Positions 46,376 to 55,507 of a stretch of DNA of 64,000 nucleotides are shown here, piece after piece. Each line of letters begins with the position of its first letter. Positions within the stretch are counted from its first letter, which is position 1. Source of the DNA: Microbacterium kunmingense (lineage in GTDB: Bacteria; Actinomycetota; Actinomycetes; Actinomycetales; Microbacteriaceae); NCBI RefSeq assembly GCF_023155745.1, contig NZ_JAKNUS010000007.1, positions 124,001 to 188,000 of the forward strand. Reading direction: 5' to 3'. The position numbers and the translations under genes were made by a program. The notes under the pieces were generated by a model. It saw only the letters and a list, made by a program, of their open reading frames with translations. It did not search any database and was not told where the DNA came from.

Positions 46376-47527
46376 ATGCCCACCCACCATGTCCTCATCC
46401 TCGGGGCAGGAGCAGCCGGCGTCGCCGCCGCAACAGCCCTCGCCCGCCACGAGGACATCCACGTCACCCTGGTCGGCAGAACCCACGAGACCCCGTACAT
46501 CCGGATGCACATCACCGGCGTCGCGTTCGGTCCCACCTTGCCCGAGACCATCCACGCGCCGCTCCCGCCCGTCACCGTGCTGGCAGACACCGCCACCCAC
46601 CTCGACCCGATCAGCCGCATCGTGCACCTCGCCTCCGGCGCACAGTTGCGCTACGACGCGGTCATCATCGCCACCGGCAGCCGCCCGGACACCCTCACCC
46701 CGGGCCTGCCCGGGCGGCACACTCCCGCTGCACGGCACCAGGTCGTCACCCTGCACAGCATCCAGGACGCCCAACAGATCCGAGAACACCTCACCCGCAC
46801 CGCCGGGCCGTCCCGGGTCGCGATCTACGGCGGCGGATTCACCGGCGCGGAGACCGCGTCCGCACTCCACGCCGCCGGACATCACGTCGCCCTCATCAGC
46901 CGCTCCCGCATCCCCGGGCGGGCCTCCTTCGGCGCGCAGATCGCCGCCCACATCACCGGCATCCATCGCGGCAAAATCACCACATTCCTGGGCCGCACGA
47001 TCACCGCCGTCCGTGACAGGAGCCCGCTGCTGGGGATCACCCTGGATGACACCACCACGCTCTCCGCCGACCTGCTCATCACCGCCCTCGGCAACGCCCC
47101 CACCGCACCGGGACCGTTCTCTTCCGGGGTGCCTGTCGATGACCGGCTGCGGAGCACTGCCCCGCACGTGTACGCGGCCGGCAGCACCGCCATACACCGC
47201 GACGACCACCTCGGGATCTGGCGCCTGGATCACTGGGCCGACGCGGCCGCGCAAGGACAGCACGCCGCCGCCGCGGTGCTCCACGACCGCACCGGCGCCG
47301 CCGACCCGGGACCCTACCGTCCTCGTAGCTCCTACACGTCACTGATCCACGGCACCGCCATCACCGGCATCGGGTACACCATGACGCCCGCCACCGAAGG
47401 ACAGGGCCCAGGACCCGGCACCCTCGTCACGCACACGCTCAACGGTGCTCTGGTGGGGGTGAGCGGTGTCGACGCGGTCGCCACCGTCCACGAAACCGCC
47501 CAGCACCTGCACGAGAGCGCCGCATGA
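46376..47527 (+). CDS. Cysteine-free FAD/NAD(P)-dependent oxidoreductase 1
   Basis: A 383-residue flavoprotein of the rubredoxin-/ferredoxin-reductase (NDH-like) fold. FAD motif VLILGAGAAGVAAATAL at the N-terminus, second nucleotide motif VAIYGGGFTGAETASAL near 145, and late FAD motif APHVYAAGSTAI. It has no cysteine at all, so no disulfide active site of the MerA type, and it is rich in His. Its stop overlaps the MFS start. The paralogue is at 50707. The electron acceptor is unknown; metal or quinone reduction is possible. Confidence 0.75.
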   Translation: MPTHHVLILGAGAAGVAAATALARHEDIHVTLVGRTHETPYIRMHITGVAFGPTLPETIHAPLPPVTVLADTATHLDPISRIVHLASGAQLRYDAVIIATGSRPDTLTPGLPGRHTPAARHQVVTLHSIQDAQQIREHLTRTAGPSRVAIYGGGFTGAETASALHAAGHHVALISRSRIPGRASFGAQIAAHITGIHRGKITTFLGRTITAVRDRSPLLGITLDDTTTLSADLLITALGNAPTAPGPFSSGVPVDDRLRSTAPHVYAAGSTAIHRDDHLGIWRLDHWADAAAQGQHAAAAVLHDRTGAADPGPYRPRSSYTSLIHGTAITGIGYTMTPATEGQGPGPGTLVTHTLNGALVGVSGVDAVATVHETAQHLHESAA

Positions 47528-48771
47528 CCGCCGCCACCCCTGTGACCCCGGCCACTCGTGCCCGCGGCGGGTTCTGTCTCGCCGTGACCGGCACCGTCGT
47601 GCTAATGGCGGCCGCGTCGGCGCCTTCCCCGTTCTACCCGCAACTCACCGAGCAGCTCCAGCTGCCCCCGGTGGCCACCACTCTTATCTTCGCGATCTAC
47701 GCCATCCCGCTGCTGCTCGCACTGCTGACGCTCGGGTCGCTTTCTGACCGGGTCGGGCGTCGCGGCATCCTCACCGTCGGATCGGTGGCCCTGTCGGTGA
47801 GCCTGCTGATGTTCTGGGCCGCCGATTCCTTCCTGCTGCTGCTCGCCGCCCGCGCCCTGCAAGGCCTGGCGGCGGGACTGCTGGTCCCGGTTCTGAACGC
47901 CATGATGGTCGACCACGAACCCTCCCGCTGGCTGGGGGCGGCCGCGCTGGCCAACACCGTGGCCCCCATGGCCGGTCTCGGGCTCGGGGCGCTCACCGCC
48001 GCTGGACTGCTGGACCTACCCGGCATCGACGCGGGCACCATCTTTCTGCTCCTCGCCGCGGTGTTCCCTCTCCTCGCCGCCACCGCCTGGACCATTCCCA
48101 CCCCACCCGTCCTTCCCGGGGACGCGGGACCGGACCCACGGGCCCGGCGGGTCTCGGCGGCGACGCGGCGGCGGATCATCGTCTCGGTCGCCCCCGCCAT
48201 CATCGCCGGGTGGGTCACCAACGGTCTGTTCCTCGCCCTGGGACCGGGGATCATCGCCACCCGGTTCCACGCCGACACCTACCTGCACCAGGCCGGGTCC
48301 ATCATCATCCTCGCCGCGGCCGGGGTGGTCGCCGCCACCGCACTGCAGGGGGCCACCGCCCGGCGGATCAGCGTGTTCGGGGCCGTGTCTCTCGGCGCAG
48401 GCACCGTGCTCAGCCTCGCCGCGCTGGCCGTGCCAACTCTGCCCGGGTACCTCGCCAGTGTCGCGGTCGTGGGTGCCGGGTTCGGGACTGCCTTCATGGG
48501 CGCGATGCGCACCCTGCTGCCGCACGTCGACCCCGGGCAGCGCGCCACCGTTATGGCCGTGATCTACACGATCTCCTACCTCGCGATGTCCGTCCCCGTC
48601 GTGCTGGCCGGCTTCCTCGTCCCCGCTCTCACCCTCCCTGGAGCCGCGGCCGTGTTGGGGGGAGTGGTGGTGCTGCTCAGCATCACCGCCACCCTCACCC
48701 ACCTGCGCACCCCCACGGAGCTCACACCGCCCGCCACGCAACATCGACCGAAAGGGACCCGCCGACCATGA
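47524..48771 (+). CDS. MFS transporter
   Basis: A 415-residue 12-TM major facilitator. The loop 2-3 signature is SLSDRVGRRGILTVG; no obvious metal-binding loop. It lies between the flavoprotein and multicopper oxidase genes with 4-base overlaps on both sides, so it is translated with them. The substrate is not evident; a copper-related role is inferred from context only. Confidence 0.85.
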   Translation: MTAATPVTPATRARGGFCLAVTGTVVLMAAASAPSPFYPQLTEQLQLPPVATTLIFAIYAIPLLLALLTLGSLSDRVGRRGILTVGSVALSVSLLMFWAADSFLLLLAARALQGLAAGLLVPVLNAMMVDHEPSRWLGAAALANTVAPMAGLGLGALTAAGLLDLPGIDAGTIFLLLAAVFPLLAATAWTIPTPPVLPGDAGPDPRARRVSAATRRRIIVSVAPAIIAGWVTNGLFLALGPGIIATRFHADTYLHQAGSIIILAAAGVVAATALQGATARRISVFGAVSLGAGTVLSLAALAVPTLPGYLASVAVVGAGFGTAFMGAMRTLLPHVDPGQRATVMAVIYTISYLAMSVPVVLAGFLVPALTLPGAAAVLGGVVVLLSITATLTHLRTPTELTPPATQHRPKGTRRP

Positions 48772-50288
48772 CCGCCCCCGCGCCCCGCCGTTCCCCCCAC
48801 CTCACCCGGCGACGCTTCCTCGCCCTCGGCGCCACCGCCGCCGCGGTTGGAGCTCTGGCCGCCTGCACCCCCACCCCCGCCTGGGTCAGCCCGACGGGAG
48901 CGGCCGTCGACCGCACCGAACGGGGCCGTGGCGGCACCGGCCGCGTGGTCACCGCGACGCTGACGGCGGCGGCGGCGACCCTCGATCTGGCAGGAACACC
49001 CGCGTCCACGTTCTCCTACGGCAGCATCCCCGGGCCTGTCCTGCGCGTCCAGGCAGGAGACACCCTGCAGGCCACCCTGCGCAACACCCTCCCCGTCGAC
49101 ACGTCCGTGCACTGGCACGGCCTGGCACTCCGCAACGACATGGACGGCGTCCCCCCACTCACCCAGACCGCGACCCGCCCCGGCGAGTCGTTCCAATACG
49201 AGTTCATCGCCCCCGACCCCGGTACGCACTGGTTCCACCCGCACGTCGGCGCCCAGCTGGACACCGGCCTATACGGGGTGCTCATCGTCGAAGACCCGAA
49301 TGAGCCGCTGCGCTACGACGACGAATGGGTCATCGTCCTCGACGACTGGCTGGACGGGGTCACCGCCACCCCCGACGCGGTGCTCGAGCAGCTGCGAGAA
49401 GGAATGGGCGACATGGGCGGGCACGGCGACATGTTCATGCGGATGGGGAACATGCTGATGGGCGCCGACTCCGACCTACTCGGCGGCGACGCCGGCGACG
49501 TGTACTACCCGCACTACCTGATCAACGGCAAACCCGCCGCCGACCCCGCCCAATTCACCGGCACGCCCGGCACGCGGGTACGGATCCGGCTGATCAACGC
49601 CGGCGGCGACACCGCGTTCCGCGTCGCCATCGGCGGGCACCGGCTGACCGTCACCCACACCGACGGGTTCCCCGTCGACCCGGTCGCTGCCGATAGCGTC
49701 CTGGTGGGAATGGGGGAACGCTACGACGTGATCGTCACCCTGGGCGACGGTGCGTTCCCCCTGGTGGCGGAGGCCGAAGGCAAGCGGGAACGCGGCTTCG
49801 CCATCATCCGCACCGGCAGCGGACAGGCGCCCACCCCGGACGCGGACATCGCCGAACTGGGCGAAGGCCGCGTCGTCGCGGTGGCGAGCATGCTCTTCGC
49901 CGCACCCGAGGTCACCCTCGACCGTCGTGACGTGGACCGCACCCTCGACCTCACCCTCACCGGCAGCATGGCCAATTACGACTGGGGGTTCAACGGCACC
50001 CAGTTCGACATGCACAACCCGTTGCGCGGCGCGCACGCACTGGTCGCGGGGGAACGGGTGCGGCTGCGGGTGACGAACGACACCGACATGTGGCACCCCT
50101 TCCACCTGCACGGCCACACCTATCAGCACGCCGGTGGCGGCCCCCGCAAAGACACCTCCATCGTGCTGCCGAACCAAACCCTCGACCTCGAGTTCGACGC
50201 CGACAACCCCGGCCAATGGATGACCCACTGCCACAACATCTACCACGGCGAAGCCGGGATGATGACCGTGCTCGCCTACCGCCCCTGA
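48768..50288 (+). CDS. Multicopper oxidase (CueO/CopA type), Tat-exported lipoprotein
   Basis: A 506-residue oxidase that can oxidise Cu(I) to Cu(II) outside the membrane. Twin-arginine signal (TRRRFLALG) leads to a lipobox LAAC at about residue 25. Copper ligands are HWHG, HWFHPH, HPFHLHGH and HCHNIYHGEAGMM; T1, T2 and T3 sites are all complete. A Met/Gly-rich insert (GMGDMGGHGDMFMRMGN) near 215 resembles the CueO methionine loop. The gene overlaps the MFS stop. Confidence 0.92.
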   Translation: MTAPAPRRSPHLTRRRFLALGATAAAVGALAACTPTPAWVSPTGAAVDRTERGRGGTGRVVTATLTAAAATLDLAGTPASTFSYGSIPGPVLRVQAGDTLQATLRNTLPVDTSVHWHGLALRNDMDGVPPLTQTATRPGESFQYEFIAPDPGTHWFHPHVGAQLDTGLYGVLIVEDPNEPLRYDDEWVIVLDDWLDGVTATPDAVLEQLREGMGDMGGHGDMFMRMGNMLMGADSDLLGGDAGDVYYPHYLINGKPAADPAQFTGTPGTRVRIRLINAGGDTAFRVAIGGHRLTVTHTDGFPVDPVAADSVLVGMGERYDVIVTLGDGAFPLVAEAEGKRERGFAIIRTGSGQAPTPDADIAELGEGRVVAVASMLFAAPEVTLDRRDVDRTLDLTLTGSMANYDWGFNGTQFDMHNPLRGAHALVAGERVRLRVTNDTDMWHPFHLHGHTYQHAGGGPRKDTSIVLPNQTLDLEFDADNPGQWMTHCHNIYHGEAGMMTVLAYRP

Positions 50289-50332
50289 GCACCAGCAGTC
50301 CAGGGAATACACGCCACACCCCACCTGTTGTC

Positions 50333-50349
50333 ATACCCGTACGGGGTAT
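50333..50349. promoter_or_regulatory. CsoR-type operator upstream of the second YHS gene
   Basis: ATACCCGTACGGGGTAT, a near-perfect palindrome, 83 bp before the YHS2 start. It is the best CsoR box in the window and defines a second copper operon (YHS2, flavoprotein 2, copB, csoR2). Confidence 0.8.
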
Positions 50350-50431
50350 AGCCTGGAGGGGTTCGGACGCAGACAAACGAGGCAGCGACGACGGCTGCCG
50401 CCCCGGACCCACATCACGGAGAGCAACGGAT

Positions 50432-50644
50432 ATGAGCCACGACCATCACCACGAAGCACCCGCCGGCACCCCCGCCGATGACATCGTCACCTGCCCGGTG
50501 ATGCCCGGCAGCACCGTCAGCAAGAGCACCGCGGAAGCCCAAGGCCTCTACCGGGACTACGACGGGCAGCGGTACTGGTTCTGCTGCTCCGCCTGCGGCC
50601 CCCTCTTCGACGCCGACCCCGCCAAGTACGCCACGGCCGCCTAA
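50432..50644 (+). CDS. YHS-type metal-binding protein 2
   Basis: A 70-residue protein, His-rich N-terminus (MSHDHHHEAPAG), then VTCPVMPGSTVSK, RDYDGQRYWFCCSACGP and FDADPAKYATAA. Same core and cysteine layout as YHS1, but the N-terminal extension changes from Cys to His. It starts 83 bp after a CsoR box and is followed by flavoprotein 2. Confidence 0.8.
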   Translation: MSHDHHHEAPAGTPADDIVTCPVMPGSTVSKSTAEAQGLYRDYDGQRYWFCCSACGPLFDADPAKYATAA

Positions 50645-50706
50645 CCGACCACAGGCCGGGGATACCGGTCACCAGCCCCCACATTCGCGAGACGCAAGGA
50701 GCAACA

Positions 50707-51912
50707 TTGTCACCCCAGAAGGTCCTCATCCTGGGAGCCGGCGCCGCCGGCGCGGCCGCGGCGCGCGTTCTTCACGGTTCCGGCACGGTGAGCGTCACCC
50801 TCGTCGACCGCACCGGACAGGCCCCGTACAACCGCACCCTGGTCAACAAGGGGGTCGCGATCGGGCTGCTCACCCCGGAACAGGTCGTCACCCCCGGGGT
50901 GGAGGTCATAAGTGACACCGCGGTCGAGGTCGACCCACAGGGAAAGACCGTGCGGCTCGCATCCGGCCGGATCGAACCGTACGACGCGCTCCTCCTCGCC
51001 ACCGGCAGCACCCCCCGCTTGCTGCCGGACACGCTGCCCGGCCTGACCGCCGCCACGGAGGCAGGACGGGTCACCACCCTGCACTCCCTGGAAGACGCGG
51101 TCGCCGTCCGCGACCTCCTGGGCACGCTTGGCCGCCCCGCGCAGATCGTCATCTCCGGTGCCGGTCTGGTCGCGGCCGAGACCGCCACGCTGCTCCGCGA
51201 CCGTGGACATCAGGTCACCCTCCTCGCCCGCGCGACCACCCCCGGGGTCAGCGTGTTCGGCGCCGGCGCCGCGGAGCGCCTCGCCGCCGCGCACCGGGAG
51301 CACGTGGACGTCGCGTTCGGCCGCACCCTCACCGCCGTCACTGACACCGGCACACAGCTCGAGCTCGCCTTGGACGACACCACACAGCTGACGGCGGATC
51401 TGCTGATCATCGCCCACGGAACCACCCCGACCGGCCCCGCCCCTTGGGAAGACGGGGTCATCGTGGACGGGAAGCTGCGCACCGCCACCCCCGGCGTCTA
51501 CAGCGCCGGCGGGGTCGCCGCACACTATGACACCACCCTGGGCGCCTGGCGCATCGATCACTGGTCGGACGCGGCCGCGCAGGGTGAACATGCCGCACGC
51601 ACCATGCTCGCCGACCTCGGCGCCGGCACCCACCCGGGCGACTACCAGCCCCGCGCCCCCTTCACGGCAACCGTGCACGGCATGATGGTCGCCGGTGCCG
51701 GGATCACCGGGGGTCACACCTCCGCACGCATCGACACTACCGACCCGCTCCTGGTCGTCCACGAGCATGACGGTGTCCCCGTCGGGGTGCTCGGGCTGGA
51801 CGCCGTGCCCGCGGTGTTCGGGTGGATGCCGAACCTTCATACTCCTGCCGCGACCGATCCGCAGGACCTCGCCTCCGCGGGAACCGCGACGGCAGACTCA
51901 CACCAACGCTAG
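50707..51912 (+). CDS. Cysteine-free FAD/NAD(P)-dependent oxidoreductase 2
   Basis: A 401-residue paralogue of the 46376 protein. TTG start at 50707, preceded by AAGGAGC. FAD motif VLILGAGAAGAAAARVL and late motif TPGVYSAGGVAA are present. The second nucleotide motif, ISGAGLVAAETATLL, has Ala in place of the third Gly of flavoprotein 1. It also lacks cysteine completely. It lies between YHS2 and copB. Confidence 0.75.
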   Translation: MSPQKVLILGAGAAGAAAARVLHGSGTVSVTLVDRTGQAPYNRTLVNKGVAIGLLTPEQVVTPGVEVISDTAVEVDPQGKTVRLASGRIEPYDALLLATGSTPRLLPDTLPGLTAATEAGRVTTLHSLEDAVAVRDLLGTLGRPAQIVISGAGLVAAETATLLRDRGHQVTLLARATTPGVSVFGAGAAERLAAAHREHVDVAFGRTLTAVTDTGTQLELALDDTTQLTADLLIIAHGTTPTGPAPWEDGVIVDGKLRTATPGVYSAGGVAAHYDTTLGAWRIDHWSDAAAQGEHAARTMLADLGAGTHPGDYQPRAPFTATVHGMMVAGAGITGGHTSARIDTTDPLLVVHEHDGVPVGVLGLDAVPAVFGWMPNLHTPAATDPQDLASAGTATADSHQR

Positions 51913-51930
51913 GCACAGGGAAGTGAACCG

Positions 51931-54105
51931 ATGACTGACCCGCACGCACACCACACCGACCACCCCACCGGCAAGGCCGCCACCGCCACCGGGGGAGACA
52001 CCCGCCACGGCGACCACACCCCCGAGCCGCCCACCCAGCACGACACCCACACCGGCCACGGCACGCAGGCCAGCCACGGGGACCACGCAGGTCACGATGG
52101 TGGTGGCCACGGCGGCGGGCACGGTGGGCACGGGGATCACGTCGGCCAGTTCCGGCGACTGTTCTGGATCAACCTGATCATCGCCGTCCCGGTCGTGGCG
52201 TTCTCCCCGATGTTCGCGATGATCCTCGGCTACACCGTCCCCGACTGGGCACTGTTCATCGCCCCCGTCCTCGGCACCGTCATGTACGCGTGGGGCGGGT
52301 GGCCGTTCCTGACCGGTGCGGTCAGCGAACTCCGCTCCCGCAAACCCGGCATGATGCTGCTGATCGGTCTGGCCATCACGGTCGCGTTCTTCGCGTCCTG
52401 GGGCGCCACCCTGGGCCTGCTGCACCACGAGCTGGAGTTCTGGTGGGAGCTGGCGCTGCTGATCGTGATCATGCTGCTCGGTCACTGGATCGAGATGCGC
52501 TCCCTCGCCCAGACCAGCTCCGCGCTGGACACCCTCGCGGCGCTGCTCCCGGATGAGGCAGAGCGCGTCGAAGGGGACCAGATCGTCAAGGTCTCACCCG
52601 CCGACCTGCAGGTCGGGGACGTGGTGGTGGTCCGCCCCGGCGGCAGCGTCCCCGCCGACGGGAAGATCGTCGACGGCCGCGCCGACATGGACGAGTCCAT
52701 GGTCACCGGTGAATCCCGCCCCGTCGCCCGCGGCACTGGCGACCCCGTTACCGCGGGCACCGTCGCCACAGACTCCGGCCTTCGCGTGGAGGTCACCGCC
52801 ACGGGGGATGAGACCACCCTCGCGGGTATTCAGCGGCTGGTCACGGAGGCACAGAACTCGTCCTCTCGGGCGCAGCGGATCGCCGACAAGGCGGCGGCGC
52901 TGCTGTTCTGGTTCGCGCTGGGCGCCGCCGCGATCACCGCGGTGGTGTGGACTGTCGTCGGCAATCCCGATGCGGCGGTCGTGCGCACCATCACCGTGCT
53001 GGTCATCGCCTGCCCGCACGCGCTGGGCCTGGCGATCCCGCTGGTGGTGTCCATCGCCACTGAGCGCGCCGCCCGTGGCGGGGTGTTGGTGAAGGACCGG
53101 CTCGCGCTCGAGAGCATGCGCACCGTCGACACCGTGCTGTTCGACAAGACCGGCACCCTCACCAAGGGCGAGCCCACCGTCTCCGCCGTGGAACCGGTCG
53201 GTGACCTGGACGCTGACCAGGTGCTCGCGATCGCCGCGGCGGCCGAGGCCGACAGTGAGCACCCGCTCGCTAGGGCCATCGTTCGCGCCGCGAAGGACAA
53301 GAACCTGACCCTGCCGAAGGCGACCGGGTTTTCCTCTTCCCCGGCGGTCGGTGTCACCGCGACCGTCGACGGTGCGGAGATCCGTGTCGGCGGTCCCCGT
53401 CTGCTCGAGGACGTCGGTGCCAGCGAGGTCGACACGGCGGACGCGTGGCGTAGCGAGGGCGCGATCATCCTGCACGTGACCCGGGACGGAAAAGTCATCG
53501 GCGGGCTCAAGCTCGCCGACGAGATCCGCCCCGAGTCCCGTGAAGCCGTCGATGCCCTGCACAAGCTGGGTGTCCAGGTGGTCATGATCACCGGCGACGC
53601 CGAAGCCGTCGCGAACGCCGTCGGCGCCGAGCTGGGCATCGACCGGGTCTTCGCGCACGTGCGCCCGGAGGACAAGTCCAGCAAGGTCGCCGAGCTGCAG
53701 AAGGAGGGCCGCAAGGTCGCGATGGTGGGCGACGGCGTCAACGACGCCCCCGCCCTCGCGCAGGCCGACGTCGGCATCGCGATCGGCGCCGGCACCGACG
53801 TCGCGATCGCGTCCGCCGGGGTCATCCTCGCGAGCTCCGACCCGCGCAGTGTGCTGTCGGTGATCCAGCTGTCGCGTGCGGCGTACCGGAAGATGAAGCA
53901 GAATCTGTGGTGGGCTGCCGGGTACAACCTGATCTCCGTGCCGCTCGCCGCCGGCGTGCTCGCCCCCATCGGGTTCGTCCTGCCGATGTCGATCGGTGCG
54001 ATCCTGATGTCCCTGTCCACCGTCGTGGTCGCCCTGAACGCGCAGCTGCTGCGCCGCATCGACCTCAGCCCCGAAGCCAGCACCCGCGCAGCGCTGGACA
54101 GCTAA
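51931..54105 (+). CDS. copB: CopB-type P1B-3 copper ATPase with His-rich N-terminus
   Basis: A 724-residue pump. A 70-residue N-terminus with 16 His replaces an HMA domain. CPH in membrane span 6 (VIACPHALGLAIPLV) classes it as P1B-3, associated with Cu(II)/Cu(I) or Ag export. DKTGTLTKGE, SEHPL and [10 protein letters not shown] are intact. It complements the CPC pump at 43403. Confidence 0.93.
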   Translation: MTDPHAHHTDHPTGKAATATGGDTRHGDHTPEPPTQHDTHTGHGTQASHGDHAGHDGGGHGGGHGGHGDHVGQFRRLFWINLIIAVPVVAFSPMFAMILGYTVPDWALFIAPVLGTVMYAWGGWPFLTGAVSELRSRKPGMMLLIGLAITVAFFASWGATLGLLHHELEFWWELALLIVIMLLGHWIEMRSLAQTSSALDTLAALLPDEAERVEGDQIVKVSPADLQVGDVVVVRPGGSVPADGKIVDGRADMDESMVTGESRPVARGTGDPVTAGTVATDSGLRVEVTATGDETTLAGIQRLVTEAQNSSSRAQRIADKAAALLFWFALGAAAITAVVWTVVGNPDAAVVRTITVLVIACPHALGLAIPLVVSIATERAARGGVLVKDRLALESMRTVDTVLFDKTGTLTKGEPTVSAVEPVGDLDADQVLAIAAAAEADSEHPLARAIVRAAKDKNLTLPKATGFSSSPAVGVTATVDGAEIRVGGPRLLEDVGASEVDTADAWRSEGAIILHVTRDGKVIGGLKLADEIRPESREAVDALHKLGVQVVMITGDAEAVANAVGAELGIDRVFAHVRPEDKSSKVAELQKEGRKVAMVGDGVNDAPALAQADVGIAIGAGTDVAIASAGVILASSDPRSVLSVIQLSRAAYRKMKQNLWWAAGYNLISVPLAAGVLAPIGFVLPMSIGAILMSLSTVVVALNAQLLRRIDLSPEASTRAALDS

Positions 54106-54123
54106 ACCCGAAGGAACCCGGCC

Positions 54124-54438
54124 ATGACCACACCCGCACCTGACACCGCTCACGCCCCCCACGGGTACATCACCGACAAAGACCGATACCTGAACCGGCT
54201 CAAGCGGATCGAAGGTCAAGCGCGGGGCATCTCGAAGATGGTCGATGAAGAGAAGTACTGCATCGACATCCTCACCCAGATCAGCGCTCTGACCAGCGCC
54301 CTGCAGGCCGTGGCCGTCGGGCTGCTTGACGACCACCTGAAACACTGCGTGCTCGACGCGGCGCGCATGGAGGGTGACCAGGCGGAGCAGAAGATCAAGG
54401 AAGCCAGCGACGCGATCGCCCGTCTGGTCCGGTCCTAA
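54124..54438 (+). CDS. csoR: CsoR-family copper-sensing repressor 2, canonical
   Basis: A 104-residue DUF156 repressor (RLKRIEGQARGISKMVDE). The Cys (KYCIDIL) and the His-x3-Cys (DDHLKHC) ligands are all present, so it should release DNA on binding Cu(I). It is likely the main regulator of the two CsoR boxes. Last gene of the copB operon. Confidence 0.92.
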   Translation: MTTPAPDTAHAPHGYITDKDRYLNRLKRIEGQARGISKMVDEEKYCIDILTQISALTSALQAVAVGLLDDHLKHCVLDAARMEGDQAEQKIKEASDAIARLVRS

Positions 54439-54450
54439 CCGGACCAGACG
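54421..54450 (+). terminator. Terminator overlapping the csoR2 stop
   Basis: CGTCTGGTCCGGT (54421-54433) pairs perfectly with ACCGGACCAGACG (54438-54450) around CCTA. The csoR2 stop codon is in the loop and right arm. It ends the copper operon. Confidence 0.85.
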
Positions 54451-54496
54451 GGCGATCCCACGCTGCTGCGTCCACGTCCCCGGTAAGGGGACACTC

Positions 54497-54567
54497 GGTG
54501 CCTTGGCCGAGCGGTCAGGCAACGGCCTGCAAAGCCGTCTAGACGGGTTCGACTCCCGTAGGCACCT
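54497..54567 (+). tRNA. tRNA-Cys (GCA)
   Basis: 71 bases. Acceptor GGTGCCT/AGGCACC, D stem GCC/GGC, anticodon stem ACGGC/GCCGT with anticodon GCA at 54529-54531, T stem ACGGG/CCCGT with loop TTCGACT, discriminator T. No CCA is encoded. Lies inside the island between csoR2 and a convergent lipoprotein gene. Confidence 0.95.
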
Positions 54568-54596
54568 CGCATACGGCCCGTCGCGTGCCCGGCGGG

Positions 54597-55436
54597 CTAT
54601 CCGGGCAGAATCGTGATGCCGCTGGTCTCGTCGACGATCACGATGCGGCCCGCGGCGTCCATACCGACCGCCTGCACCCGGCCGTCCACGCGACCTGCCG
54701 GCTCCCAGCTCGCGGCACCGGCTCCGGTCACCCAAATCTGCCCATCGGTGCCGACACCGACCACCTGAGTCCGGTCGGCCGCAGCCCCCAACGTGTACAG
54801 CAGCGGCGCTTCGGGCCACGCCGCGAAGGACGCACCGCCGTCCGTGCTGATCTGCACACCCTCTTCGGTGGCCGCGATCACCCGTCCGCGACCGTCGACG
54901 GCGAGACTGGCCGCTACCAGATCCGCACCGGTAGGTTCCCAGGTCAGCCCGGCGTCGTCGCTGCGGATCACGTCGCTGACGTCCGTGGCGATGGCGTACA
55001 CCGTGTCATCGGCGCCGGCGGCGAGGGCGTGGAAGTCTTTCTCCCCACCGAACACCACCGACTCCCAACTCACCCCTGCGTCGGTGCTGCGCATCACGCC
55101 CAGGTTCGGTGCCCCCCACTCGGCGGGGCTTCCGGGGCCGGGGTGACCGGACGCGATCAGTGTCTGCGAAGTGGCGGTGAGTCCCATCGCGTCGAAGCTG
55201 TCCGTGCTGACCCGGCCACCCCACTCCCCGGTGTCGGTGACCTCGTAGATGCCTTCATGCGTTCCCAGGAGAAGCTGGTCAGTGTCCGGGGCGACGACCA
55301 CCGCGTGGACATGGCTCGGTACCCCGGTGCGCCCGTCCCCAGCCGGCGGCGACGTCGGAGTGTCCGCGCACCCCGCCAGCATCAGGAGGGCGGAAGCAGC
55401 GGCGCCCGCCGCCAGTGTCTTCGTATGGACGTGCAT
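54597..55436 (-). CDS. BNR-repeat (sialidase-like fold) lipoprotein
   Basis: A 279-residue exported lipoprotein (lipobox LAGC at about 20-23) with BNR-like repeats: RSTDAGVSWESV, RSDDAGLTWEP, STDGGASFAAW. This beta-propeller type is annotated as F510_1955-family protein in some actinobacteria near copper genes; the enzymatic name is unproven. RBS GGAGG before ATG 55436. Downstream of the DUF305 gene on the same strand. Confidence 0.75.
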   Translation of the reverse strand: MHVHTKTLAAGAAASALLMLAGCADTPTSPPAGDGRTGVPSHVHAVVVAPDTDQLLLGTHEGIYEVTDTGEWGGRVSTDSFDAMGLTATSQTLIASGHPGPGSPAEWGAPNLGVMRSTDAGVSWESVVFGGEKDFHALAAGADDTVYAIATDVSDVIRSDDAGLTWEPTGADLVAASLAVDGRGRVIAATEEGVQISTDGGASFAAWPEAPLLYTLGAAADRTQVVGVGTDGQIWVTGAGAASWEPAGRVDGRVQAVGMDAAGRIVIVDETSGITILPG

Positions 55437-55507
55437 ACGCGTACCTCCGCGTTCGAAGAGTGGGGGCACCGCGCATGGCAGCGGCGCCCCCACTCGACGG
55501 ATCGGGC

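Noticed and set aside
46376..47527. Mercuric reductase or copper-type MerA
   Set aside because: No CxxxxC redox site; the protein has no cysteine at all, so it is not of the MerA type.
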